From NCBI GenBank assembly GCA_937906775.1, contig CALCUD010000127.1:1-64000 (forward strand): a DNA stretch of 64,000 nucleotides, written 5' to 3'. The notes beneath the pieces are model-generated. The model was given only the letters and a program-made list of their open reading frames with translations. It ran no database searches and had not been told where the DNA came from. Numbering within the stretch: position 1 is the first letter of the stretch; each line of letters begins with the position of its first letter. This stretch comes from an uncultured Clostridia bacterium (GTDB taxonomy: Bacteria > Bacillota > Clostridia > Christensenellales > Aristaeellaceae). Both the position numbers and the translations under genes were made by a program. This document shows, in pieces, positions 1 to 6,656 of the stretch.

Positions 1-291
1 CGTGAGAGCGGGGATCAGCTCCAGGCTCAGAACAGCGAAGAAGATGAAAGCGATCCCGAGGACAACATCCATCAGACCTACGAAGGGCATGGCTTTCTGA
101 ACGGATTCGTCGGTGTATTTGACATAGCTTTTCGCAGTGCCGTCAAAGATCTTTTTCTTTGCGATCGTCATCACGCCGCAGACGATATAATACAGCCCCA
201 GGGCAATAAAAAGGTAATCGATCAGTGAGAAAGAGGAACTCGCGGCAACCTCGGCGGTTTCTTCAGCGAATGCGGTGGAGAACAGATTCAT
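1..291 (-). CDS. Small membrane protein, C-terminus cut off by the window edge
   Basis: The visible 97 residues start at an ATG preceded by AAGGAGGT with good spacing. They show a membrane segment near residues 23-41 (SLIDYLFIALGLYYIVCGV), a basic loop with AKKKIF, and a second hydrophobic stretch near residues 72-93. The reading frame is open to base 1, so the C-terminus is missing. I do not recognise a family. It is transcribed away from the CapA-like gene, and the two -10/-35 sets overlap in the short gap. Membrane localisation is clear; function is unknown. Confidence 0.7.
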   Translation of the reverse strand, partial: MNLFSTAFAEETAEVAASSSFSLIDYLFIALGLYYIVCGVMTIAKKKIFDGTAKSYVKYTDESVQKAMPFVGLMDVVLGIAFIFFAVLSLELIPALT

Positions 292-303
292 AAGGCGACC
301 TCC

Positions 304-332
304 TTGTTGCTAATTTATATTATATCTATTAT
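304..332 (+). promoter_or_regulatory. Promoter of the CapA-like gene
   Basis: TTGTTG, 17-base spacer, TATTAT. The TTG at 304 is therefore probably a -35 box and not a start codon, which supports the downstream start at 370 for the CapA-like gene. Confidence 0.5.
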
Positions 333-356
333 ACTCTGCACATCAGATCATGACAA
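328..356 (-). promoter_or_regulatory. Promoter of the truncated membrane-protein gene
   Basis: Read on the minus strand, TTGTCA is followed after 17 bases by TATAAT. It overlaps the plus-strand -10 box of the CapA-like gene, so the two divergent promoters should interfere with each other. Confidence 0.6.
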
Positions 357-369
357 GGGGACGGGTTAT

Positions 370-1455
370 TTGAAGCATCTTCGCGTAATTTTGCTTCTGC
401 TGGCGCTGATTCTGAGCGTTCCGGAAGCGGTTCCGGCGGAAGGAACCTGGTATTCCTTCGGTGAAAAGGATGTTCCGGAGGATCTCGGATGGATGCTGAC
501 AGACTATTCCGGTACGGTGACTCTGACATTTCTGGGTGACTGTACGCTCGGCGGGGAGAAGAAGTACCGGAACGCCGGGCGCGGTTTTGTGCGGACGGTG
601 GAGCAATACGGATATGCCTGGCCGCTGCAGGGGCTGACGCGGCTGACCGCGACGGACGATATCACTGTCGCCAACCTGGAAGGTGTTCTTTCGGACCGGG
701 ATCTTCCGCCGGAGGATAAGGAATTCAACTTTATAGGTCAGACAGCGTATACGGAGATCCTTACGCTTGGCAGTGTGGAATGTGTGACGCTGGCCAACAA
801 CCATTCCCGCGATTACGGGAACGCCGGGTACGCCGATACGGAGGACGCGCTGGACCGTGCGGGCGTGGCTCATTTCGGAACAGAGGAGATGGCGGTCTGG
901 AAGAATCAGGAAGGCTTGACGGTCGGATTTCTGGGCGTTTCCGGCTCTCTGTCCGGAGACCGTGGAAAACGGTATGACCGTCAGATGGCGATCCTGAAGG
1001 ATCTTGGCTGCGCGGCGGTCATCACGGTGATGCATGCCGGGGAGGAATATTCGGACGGGCCGGACAGTTATCAGATCCAGATCCGGGATCGCGCCATCGC
1101 GATGGGGACGGATCTGATCGTCGGTCACCATCCGCATGTCGCGCAGGGCGTGGAGGTAAAGGACGGGGTTCCGGTGGTGTACAGCCTTGGGAACTGTTCC
1201 TTCGGCGGGAACGGGAAACCGAAGGATTACGACGCGCTGGTGCTTCGGGCGGAGCTGCGCTTTGAAGACGGCGAACTGACCGGGTGCGAACTGTATTTTT
1301 ATCCGGTTCGGATCAGTTCGCACGCGGATTTCAACGATTATTCCCCGGTGCTTCTGCAGGGCGTGGAGGCGGAACAGGCGCTGTCCCGGCTCACCCGGCG
1401 CACCGGAACGGTTTTCGGGCCTTTCGATGATGAGAAAGGCGCTTCCGTCAGATAA
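370..1455 (+). CDS. CapA family (PGA_cap) metallophosphatase-like exported protein
   Basis: CapA proteins resemble calcineurin-type metallophosphatases and are linked to poly-gamma-glutamate or capsule formation. The protein (361 aa) has the family signatures in order: TFLGDCTLGG, ANLEG, LANNHSRDYG, MHAGEEY, VGHHPHVAQG and YSLGN. A TTG start at 370 is preferred because it begins a clean signal peptide (basic KHLR, then a hydrophobic run ending PAEG), whereas the upstream in-frame TTG lies in the promoter. No capBC genes are adjacent, so it is an orphan whose substrate cannot be inferred. The family call is strong; the biological role is not. Confidence 0.85.
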   Translation: MKHLRVILLLLALILSVPEAVPAEGTWYSFGEKDVPEDLGWMLTDYSGTVTLTFLGDCTLGGEKKYRNAGRGFVRTVEQYGYAWPLQGLTRLTATDDITVANLEGVLSDRDLPPEDKEFNFIGQTAYTEILTLGSVECVTLANNHSRDYGNAGYADTEDALDRAGVAHFGTEEMAVWKNQEGLTVGFLGVSGSLSGDRGKRYDRQMAILKDLGCAAVITVMHAGEEYSDGPDSYQIQIRDRAIAMGTDLIVGHHPHVAQGVEVKDGVPVVYSLGNCSFGGNGKPKDYDALVLRAELRFEDGELTGCELYFYPVRISSHADFNDYSPVLLQGVEAEQALSRLTRRTGTVFGPFDDEKGASVR

Positions 1456-1479
1456 CGGTTCTGACGGATCTTCCGGGGA

Positions 1480-1509
1480 TTGACCCTTGGAGGAAGTTCA
1501 TCGTATGAT
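1480..1509 (+). promoter_or_regulatory. Promoter of the SH3 leader-peptide gene
   Basis: TTGACC, 18-base spacer, TATGAT, followed by a small inverted repeat (ATTCCGG/CCGGAAT, 1522-1540) in the 5' leader before the ribosome site. Confidence 0.5.
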
Positions 1510-1570
1510 TATGTGAAAGAGATTCCGGTCCGGCCGGAATCCGAATGAGGAATGAAGGGAGGAATGACGG

Positions 1571-1843
1571 ATGGCGGATATGAAAGAACTGAGCATGAAC
1601 GAACTGGATCAGGTGATCGGCGGGAGTTATGTTCATACGGGAACTGACGATAAGGCGCAGGTCCGGATGGGGCCGGAGTCCGGATGGAAAAGGTTGGTCT
1701 CCATTCCGAACGGGACAACGGTGACCCGTACCGGCGGAAGGGAATACAATTCGGAAAAGAAACGTTATTTTGTCAGTATCAGTTTTACCTACGGCGGTAT
1801 AACCTATTCCGGATGGATGGCGGAATCTATGGTCAAAGATTGA
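1571..1843 (+). CDS. Double-glycine-leader small protein with SH3-like core
   Basis: This 90-residue protein has a strong GGGAGGA ribosome site. Residues 1-18 (MKELSMNELDQVIGG ending in Gly17-Gly18) fit the leader of peptides cut by C39-type peptidases after a double glycine. The remaining 72 residues look like one bacterial SH3 domain: VRMGPESGW, then IPNGTTVT, then GWMAESMVKD. SH3 domains of this type usually bind cell wall or peptide ligands. It sits alone with its own promoter and terminator. Four other genes in the window (at 24465, 26006, 29472 and 45874) have the same leader style. Leader cleavage and export are inferred; no processing enzyme is nearby. Confidence 0.75.
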   Translation: MADMKELSMNELDQVIGGSYVHTGTDDKAQVRMGPESGWKRLVSIPNGTTVTRTGGREYNSEKKRYFVSISFTYGGITYSGWMAESMVKD

Positions 1844-1880
1844 TCCTGTTCCGCCGGACCGTTTCCGGATCATCGTCCGT

Positions 1881-1910
1881 AAAGCCTTTCCTGTGACGGG
1901 GAGGCTTTTT
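1881..1910 (+). terminator. Terminator after the SH3 leader-peptide gene
   Basis: AAAGCCT pairs with AGGCTTT across a short loop, and a T run follows the second arm. Confidence 0.55.
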
Positions 1911-2122
1911 CAGTTCAGGAACCGGATCGGGGACGGAATGTTACGGAAAAAGGACCGGATCACAGAAATGTCGGAAAGTATCAGTGGAAAAAATGCGCAG
2001 GATTCTTTATAATGATCCTGTCAGTTTGTATTGATACGGTCAGCCTGAGCCTCTTCCCGCGCCGATGCTTCCTGCGAGCGCGCCGGGCGGACGATCAGGC
2101 CGGACAGACGGAGGATTTTCGG

Positions 2123-2605
2123 ATGAAGAAACGGATCTTCACTTTCATACTCGCGGTCATGCTCTGTGTTTCCCTGATTCCCGCGGCTGTCTTTGCGACC
2201 GGGAGCGATGATCCGACGCCGAGACCCACGCCGGTGAAGTATACGATGATCGAAGGCGCGGATCAGACAGTGGTTTACGGTCATCGCGCGCGCTTCGTTT
2301 CCGACGCGGATTTCTCCAAGTATTTCTGCGTGGAGATCGACCGGATGGTCATGCCGGAGGATATGATGAAGATCGAATCCGGTTCGACGGTCGTCACGCT
2401 GAAGAAGGAACTTGTCAGGCAGCTGAGCCCGGGCAGGCATATGATCAGAATTTTTTCCCGGGACGGTTCCGCCGTTGCGAACTTCACGGTCAAGGCTGCT
2501 CCGCCCAAGACGGGAGACGGCTATCCGGTCGCACTCTGGACCGTGTGCCTGACGCTTGCACTCGGTGGGAGCGTGATCCTCGCCCGCAAAAGAAGATCCG
2601 AATAA
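2123..2605 (+). CDS. Secreted protein with LPXTG-like sortase anchor
   Basis: A 160-residue exported protein. The ATG at 2123 has GGAGG upstream and begins a classical signal peptide (KKRIFTFILAVMLCVSLIP, cleavage after VFA). The C-terminus has the sortase layout: PPKTGDG, a hydrophobic stretch, then ARKRRSE. PKTGD is a common Clostridia variant of LPXTG. The middle part (about residues 30-125, preceded by a PTPRPTP linker) is probably a small Ig-like beta domain, but I do not recognise a family. It is probably anchored to peptidoglycan. No sortase gene lies in the window. Confidence 0.7.
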   Translation: MKKRIFTFILAVMLCVSLIPAAVFATGSDDPTPRPTPVKYTMIEGADQTVVYGHRARFVSDADFSKYFCVEIDRMVMPEDMMKIESGSTVVTLKKELVRQLSPGRHMIRIFSRDGSAVANFTVKAAPPKTGDGYPVALWTVCLTLALGGSVILARKRRSE

Positions 2606-2622
2606 CGGACAGAATAAAGAAA

Positions 2623-2669
2623 TTCCCCCGGAAGAGGAATCCCGATCCCGGGACGTTCTTCCGGGGGAA
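2623..2669. terminator. Bidirectional terminator between convergent genes
   Basis: A perfect 13-bp stem (TTCCCCCGGAAGA with TCTTCCGGGGGAA) lies between the stop codons of the LPXTG-like gene and the convergent msrC-like gene, with T-rich sequence on both sides. Confidence 0.75.
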
Positions 2670-2685
2670 GGTATTCTTTTCACGG

Positions 2686-3129
2686 TCAGAGATATTTTTC
2701 GAGGGTGCCGGCGAACCGTTCCAACCCCGCGCGATCCGCTTCATCAAAGCGTGCGAACAGCGGGCTGTCGATGTCGAGCACGCCGATGACCCCGCCGTTT
2801 TTCCGGAGCGGGACGACGATCTCGGAATTTGACGCGCTGTCGCACGCGATATGCCCGTCAAAGGTATGGACATCCCGGACGAGAACGGTTTCGTTGCGCA
2901 GGGCGGCAGTGCCGCACACCCCTTTTCCGTAATCAATCGCGGTACAGGCGATCTTCCCCTGGAAGGGTCCCAGTTCCAGCCGGCTGTTCACCGTCAGATA
3001 AAAACCGCACCAGTTCAGATCCGGCATCGCGTCCCACAGGAGCGCCGAGGCGTTGGCCAGAATGCTTACAGGGTTGCCCACATCTCCGGAGATTGCCGCC
3101 AGGTTTTCCGCGAGGGTTTCATAATCCAT
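2686..3129 (-). CDS. msrC: Free methionine-(R)-sulfoxide reductase (GAF domain)
   Basis: A single GAF domain of 147 residues. It matches the fRMsr family, which reduces free methionine-R-sulfoxide in the cytoplasm using a set of conserved cysteines. The signature cysteines are all visible: KIACTAIDYGKGVCG and GHIACDSASNSEIVVP, followed by GVLDIDSP. The start at 3129 is chosen because AGAGGAG precedes it and residue 1 begins the family domain. A 9-bp hairpin (3148-3169) lies in the 5' leader just before the ribosome site. The gene is monocistronic, between a promoter and a strong terminator. The family call is firm. Confidence 0.9.
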   Translation of the reverse strand: MDYETLAENLAAISGDVGNPVSILANASALLWDAMPDLNWCGFYLTVNSRLELGPFQGKIACTAIDYGKGVCGTAALRNETVLVRDVHTFDGHIACDSASNSEIVVPLRKNGGVIGVLDIDSPLFARFDEADRAGLERFAGTLEKYL

Positions 3130-3175
3130 GATATCAAGCTCCTCTGTGAGATCCGGTGATCCGGATCTCTCCAAC

Positions 3176-3204
3176 ACTATATCCCAATTTACTACGGACT
3201 TCAA
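3176..3204 (-). promoter_or_regulatory. Promoter of the fRMsr gene
   Basis: On the minus strand TTGAAG, 17-base spacer, TATAGT. The predicted transcript starts about 40 bases before the ATG and includes the GAGATCCGG/CCGGATCTC hairpin. Confidence 0.6.
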
Positions 3205-3356
3205 GCGCATATCGGATCGTTCCTGACGGATACCGGATGTACCGGAACCCGCGGGAGGGAAACGGCGCCCGGGACGGACCGGGGAAGGCTGCTGCGAAAG
3301 TCCGGACAGCCGGGGAGATCCGGGACGGAACTGATCAGAAAAGGACGGTGGGAACG

Positions 3357-4475
3357 GTGAACGGAAAAGTGATTGCCGCGGGGCATATCTGCCTCGACAT
3401 CACGCCGGTTTTTCCGGAGGGAAGGGGCTGCGGAAAGCCGGAGGAGCTTCTGATCCCGGGAAAGCTGATCCGGATGGAACAGGCGGATGTGCATACCGGC
3501 GGCAGCGTTGCGAATACGGGACTCGCGCTGAAGATCCTCGGGAATGATGTGACGCTGCTGGGCAAGGTCGGAGACGATGATTTCGGCCGGATGATCGCGC
3601 AGATCCTGAGCCGTTACGGCGCCGGCGGCCTCATTACGGATCCGGACAGCGCCACGTCCTATTCGGTTGTTCTGGCGATCCCGGGGAACGACAGGATCTT
3701 TCTGCACTGCCCGGGCGCGAACGATACTTTTTCCGGTGCGGATGTGCCGGAGGAAGCGCTGGAAGATGCCGTACTCTTTCATTTCGGCTATCCGCCGCTC
3801 ATGCGGCGGATGTATGAAAGGGACGGGGAAGAGCTTGCGGCGCTGTTCCGTCGCGTGAAAGCGCGCGGGATTGCCACCAGCCTTGATCTTGCGGCTGTGG
3901 ACGCGGATTCGGACGCCGGCAGGGCGGATTGGAACAGGATCCTGGAAAAGGTTCTGCCGGAGGTGGATTTCTTTTTGCCCAGCTTTGAGGAACTCTGCTT
4001 TATGCTGGATCCGGAAAGATACAGCCGGTTGAGCGCGTCCGGCGGCGATATGACGGAGCGGCCGGGCATCCCGGATGAGGCGGAGCCGCTGCTGGACCGC
4101 CTGATGGCGATGGGCTGTAAAACAGCGGTCATCAAATGCGGAAAGGCGGGAATGGTCTGGCGGACTGCGGGAGAAGAATCCCTTCGGAAAACCGGCGGCC
4201 GCCTTTCGCTGGATGTCGCCCGCTGGGCGGGCAGAGGCGGGCGTCAGCCCTGTTTCCGCGTGGAAACCGTCCGGTCGGCAACCGGTGCCGGAGATACCTG
4301 TATCGCCGCTTTTCTTACAGCGGTCCTGCGGGGAAAGGGTCCGGAAAGCTGCGTTGCTCTGGCCGCCGCGGAGGGGGCTTGCGCCGTTACCTCATATGAC
4401 GCGCTGAGCGGCCTGAAATCGCTGGAGGAACTGGAGGAACGGATCAGGAACGGCCAAACGGTATGCCATATCTGA
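3357..4475 (+). CDS. PfkB-family carbohydrate kinase
   Basis: A 372-residue ribokinase/PfkB-type kinase that should phosphorylate a sugar or nucleoside with ATP in the cytoplasm. The N-terminal signature is GGSVANTGLALKILGNDV followed by LGKVGDDDFG. The C-terminal anion-hole and catalytic-base motif is SATGAGDTCIAAF. A GTG start at 3357 is chosen: AAGGA lies about 11 bases upstream and the protein then begins NGKVIAAGHICLDI, the usual first strand. A long segment around residues 215-300 makes it longer than a typical 310-330-residue member. No sugar operon is adjacent, so the substrate is unknown. Confidence 0.8.
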   Translation: MNGKVIAAGHICLDITPVFPEGRGCGKPEELLIPGKLIRMEQADVHTGGSVANTGLALKILGNDVTLLGKVGDDDFGRMIAQILSRYGAGGLITDPDSATSYSVVLAIPGNDRIFLHCPGANDTFSGADVPEEALEDAVLFHFGYPPLMRRMYERDGEELAALFRRVKARGIATSLDLAAVDADSDAGRADWNRILEKVLPEVDFFLPSFEELCFMLDPERYSRLSASGGDMTERPGIPDEAEPLLDRLMAMGCKTAVIKCGKAGMVWRTAGEESLRKTGGRLSLDVARWAGRGGRQPCFRVETVRSATGAGDTCIAAFLTAVLRGKGPESCVALAAAEGACAVTSYDALSGLKSLEELEERIRNGQTVCHI

Positions 4476-4502
4476 TGAGTTTCTGCTTTATGCCGGAAAC
4501 GG

Positions 4503-4916
4503 TCAGATGAGAATTCCGTTGCAATGATCGATCTCGTGCTGGATGATCTGCGCGGTCCATCCGGTGAAGGTATTGTGCTTTTTCATCATCTTTTCGTCCT
4601 GATACGCGACTTCGATATTCCGGTAGCGCCGGACCTTCCGCGGCCCCCCGGAGAGGGAAAGACAGCCTTCCTCGGTTGTAAATTCCCCGGAGCAGCGCAC
4701 AATGACCGGGTTGAGCAGGATCATCTGCAGGGGACCGACGCAGAATGCGATAATCCGCTTCCGGACGCCGATCATGTTCGCAGCCATTCCGACGCATTCT
4801 TCCGCGTGGGCGCGCAGCGTGTCCAGGAGGTCCGACGCGACAGGCAGATCTGCCGCGGTCGCTTCTTCGGAAGGGATTGCCAGCAGCATCGGATCGTGAA
4901 CAATGTTCCGGATCAT
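4503..4916 (-). CDS. Peptide deformylase-like protein (variant motif I)
   Basis: Peptide deformylases remove the formyl group from nascent proteins with a metal ion held by one Cys and two His. This 137-residue protein keeps motif II (EEGCLS) and motif III (QHEIDHCNG). In motif I, VGMAANMIG replaces the usual GxGxAAxQ, so the conserved Gln is a Met. From memory this GMAANMIG form recurs in a second deformylase class of Clostridia; I could not check it. The ATG overlaps the stop of the upstream methyltransferase (ATGA), so translation should be coupled. Activity as a housekeeping deformylase is uncertain. Confidence 0.8.
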   Translation of the reverse strand: MIRNIVHDPMLLAIPSEEATAADLPVASDLLDTLRAHAEECVGMAANMIGVRKRIIAFCVGPLQMILLNPVIVRCSGEFTTEEGCLSLSGGPRKVRRYRNIEVAYQDEKMMKKHNTFTGWTAQIIQHEIDHCNGILI

Positions 4917-5851
4917 GTTTTGTCTCTCTCCAATCTCTCCTGCGGGGATTCTTTGCTTTCTTCCCCGGCCGGTGCTTTCCGGATCAGCTCGCCGTCCGCG
5001 TTCAGGACACCGTCCCGGGTCTGCCAGTGCTTTCCCAGCTCCCAGAACGCGACCGCGCCGGCTGCGGCGACGTTCAGGGAATCCACGCCGCGGCTCATGG
5101 GGATCATGACGGTATAATCGCATCGCGCGATCGTTCCGTGCGTGAGACCGTCGCCCTCCGTGCCGAGGATCAGCGCCAGCTTTCCGGCACGTTTCAGTTC
5201 GGGACAGTCCGGCGTGACGGAATCCTCCTTCAACGCCAGCGCCGCTGTGGTGAATCCGTATTCCTTCAGCAGGGTCATACCCTTTTCGGGCCATTCGTTT
5301 TCACTTGTGCCGATCCTGGCCCAGGGCAGCTGGAATACTGTTCCCATGCTGACGCGTACGCTGCGGCGGTTCAGCGGGTCACAGCAGGTGGGAGTCAGCA
5401 GGACCGCGTCCATACCCAGCGCTGCCGCGGAACGGATCACCGCGCCGAGGTTTGTCGTATCTGTTACCGCTTCGACCACAGCCACCCGTTCGGCGGTGCG
5501 CAGAATATCTTCGGCGTTCAGCGGAGCCGGACGCCGCATGACGCATTGAATGCACCGGTCGGGGAAATACCCGACGGTATCGCCCAGAATTTCGCGCTCG
5601 CCTGTATAGACCGGAAGATCTTCCGGGCAACGGGCCAAAACCCCGGCCGCCTGACCGGCGATATGTTTTCGCTCCATCAGAAAGGCTACCGGCTCGATTC
5701 CTGCGTCCATCGCCAGCCGGACCACCTTCGCGCTTTCCGCCACGAACATTGCCTCGTCCGGATGCTGTTTCATACGCAGCTGCGCGTCTGTCCGCCTGAA
5801 AAAGTCCAGCGCCGGATCATTCCGGTCCGTGATTTCCGTGATCTTTGCCAT
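4913..5851 (-). CDS. SpoU/TrmH-family RNA 2'-O-methyltransferase
   Basis: A 312-residue protein with the layout of RNA ribose methyltransferases: an N-terminal substrate-binding region (about 20-100) and a C-terminal SPOUT knot. Knot motifs are visible as TDTTNLGAVIRSAAALGMD, LILGTEGDGL and IPMSRGVDSLNVAAAGAV. It should use S-adenosylmethionine to modify a ribose in tRNA or rRNA; the target is unknown. The start at 5851 is chosen because GAGGAA precedes it, while the longer frame begins inside the promoter. The deformylase-like gene follows with a 4-base overlap. Confidence 0.85.
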   Translation of the reverse strand: MAKITEITDRNDPALDFFRRTDAQLRMKQHPDEAMFVAESAKVVRLAMDAGIEPVAFLMERKHIAGQAAGVLARCPEDLPVYTGEREILGDTVGYFPDRCIQCVMRRPAPLNAEDILRTAERVAVVEAVTDTTNLGAVIRSAAALGMDAVLLTPTCCDPLNRRSVRVSMGTVFQLPWARIGTSENEWPEKGMTLLKEYGFTTAALALKEDSVTPDCPELKRAGKLALILGTEGDGLTHGTIARCDYTVMIPMSRGVDSLNVAAAGAVAFWELGKHWQTRDGVLNADGELIRKAPAGEESKESPQERLERDKT

Positions 5852-5885
5852 CCGTTTATTCCTCTTCGGTCCTTTTTTCGTTTGT

Positions 5886-5914
5886 ATTATAAAAGAACGG
5901 CCCGTGATGTTCAA
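5886..5914 (-). promoter_or_regulatory. Promoter of the SpoU methyltransferase/deformylase pair
   Basis: On the minus strand TTGAAC, 17-base spacer, TATAAT. Confidence 0.65.
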
Positions 5915-5920
5915 GATGAA

Positions 5921-5949
5921 TGGACATTTCGCCGGGACCGTGTTATGAT
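5921..5949 (+). promoter_or_regulatory. Promoter of the HdeD-like gene
   Basis: TGGACA, 17-base spacer, TATGAT, about 30 bases before the ATG at 5980. Confidence 0.55.
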
Positions 5950-5979
5950 ATGACCAGTTTCTTCCCGGAGGAAAAATCT

Positions 5980-6570
5980 ATGAGGATTCTTGCTGTTATT
6001 CTGGGCTTTCTGATGATTGGGACCGGTGCGACCTGTATCCATGTTCCCGCGGCGACAGCGACGCTGCCGGGTCTGTTTCTGGGCATCGTGATGATTGCGG
6101 AGGGCATCGGCAACCTGATCTCCTGGATCCATACGAAAAGGGAAGGCAACTCCGACGGGCTGCTGTTCTGGGCGGGCGTTTTTTCCTTCCTGCTGGGCGC
6201 TTTCCTGCTGAGCGACAGTCTGCTTCAGTTGCAGGTTTCCATCACACTGGTGACTTTTATCGCGATCTGGATGATCGTGATCGGTATCATCCGGATCATC
6301 GATGCCTTCCGTATCCGTCGCCTGAAGACGGACGCGGAAAAACCGGCCGGAGGGGACGAAACGTCCGAAGTCCGTACCGCGCGGCTGCAGCTGCGTGAGA
6401 TCGGCCGCAGCTGGGGCGCCCTGCTGTTTATGGGCATTCTGATGCTGGTTCTGGGTATTCTGTGCTTTATGGATCCCATTACCGCGCTGTTCACGATGAG
6501 CGTCATGATGGGGATCTCTATCATCATAAGCGGGATCGATCTGATTGCGACCGCGTTTATCGCCGAATGA
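5980..6570 (+). CDS. HdeD/DUF308-like membrane protein
   Basis: A 196-residue integral membrane protein with about six hydrophobic segments arranged as repeated pairs, as in the HdeD (DUF308) family. Repeat-like phrases are MRILAVILGFLMIGTGA, FSFLLGAFLLSDSL, LVTFIAIWMIVIGIIRIIDA and GISIIISGIDLIATAF. A charged loop (about 116-145) separates the second and third pairs. The ATG at 5980 has CGGAGG upstream. In enterobacteria HdeD is tied to acid tolerance, but most homologues have no known role. Single gene, with promoter before and strong terminator after. Confidence 0.7.
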   Translation: MRILAVILGFLMIGTGATCIHVPAATATLPGLFLGIVMIAEGIGNLISWIHTKREGNSDGLLFWAGVFSFLLGAFLLSDSLLQLQVSITLVTFIAIWMIVIGIIRIIDAFRIRRLKTDAEKPAGGDETSEVRTARLQLREIGRSWGALLFMGILMLVLGILCFMDPITALFTMSVMMGISIIISGIDLIATAFIAE

Positions 6571-6590
6571 CGCAATCTGCGGAATGAAAT

Positions 6591-6622
6591 CAGGGGGACG
6601 GATCTTTTGATCCGTCCCCCTG
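6591..6622 (+). terminator. Strong terminator after the HdeD-like gene
   Basis: Perfect 14-bp stem (CAGGGGGACGGATC with its complement) closing a TTTT loop. The facing GH2 gene ends just downstream. Confidence 0.7.
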
Positions 6623-6656
6623 TTGCTGTTCCGAACTGTTTCCGAAGCAGACGGTG

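Noticed and set aside
343..1323. Long open frame antisense to the CapA-like gene
   Set aside because: Arg/His/Pro-rich translation with no family motif or ribosome site; a shadow of a GC-rich gene.
4877..5953. 358-codon open frame opposite the SpoU methyltransferase
   Set aside because: No domain pattern, and the minus-strand protein has all SPOUT motifs.
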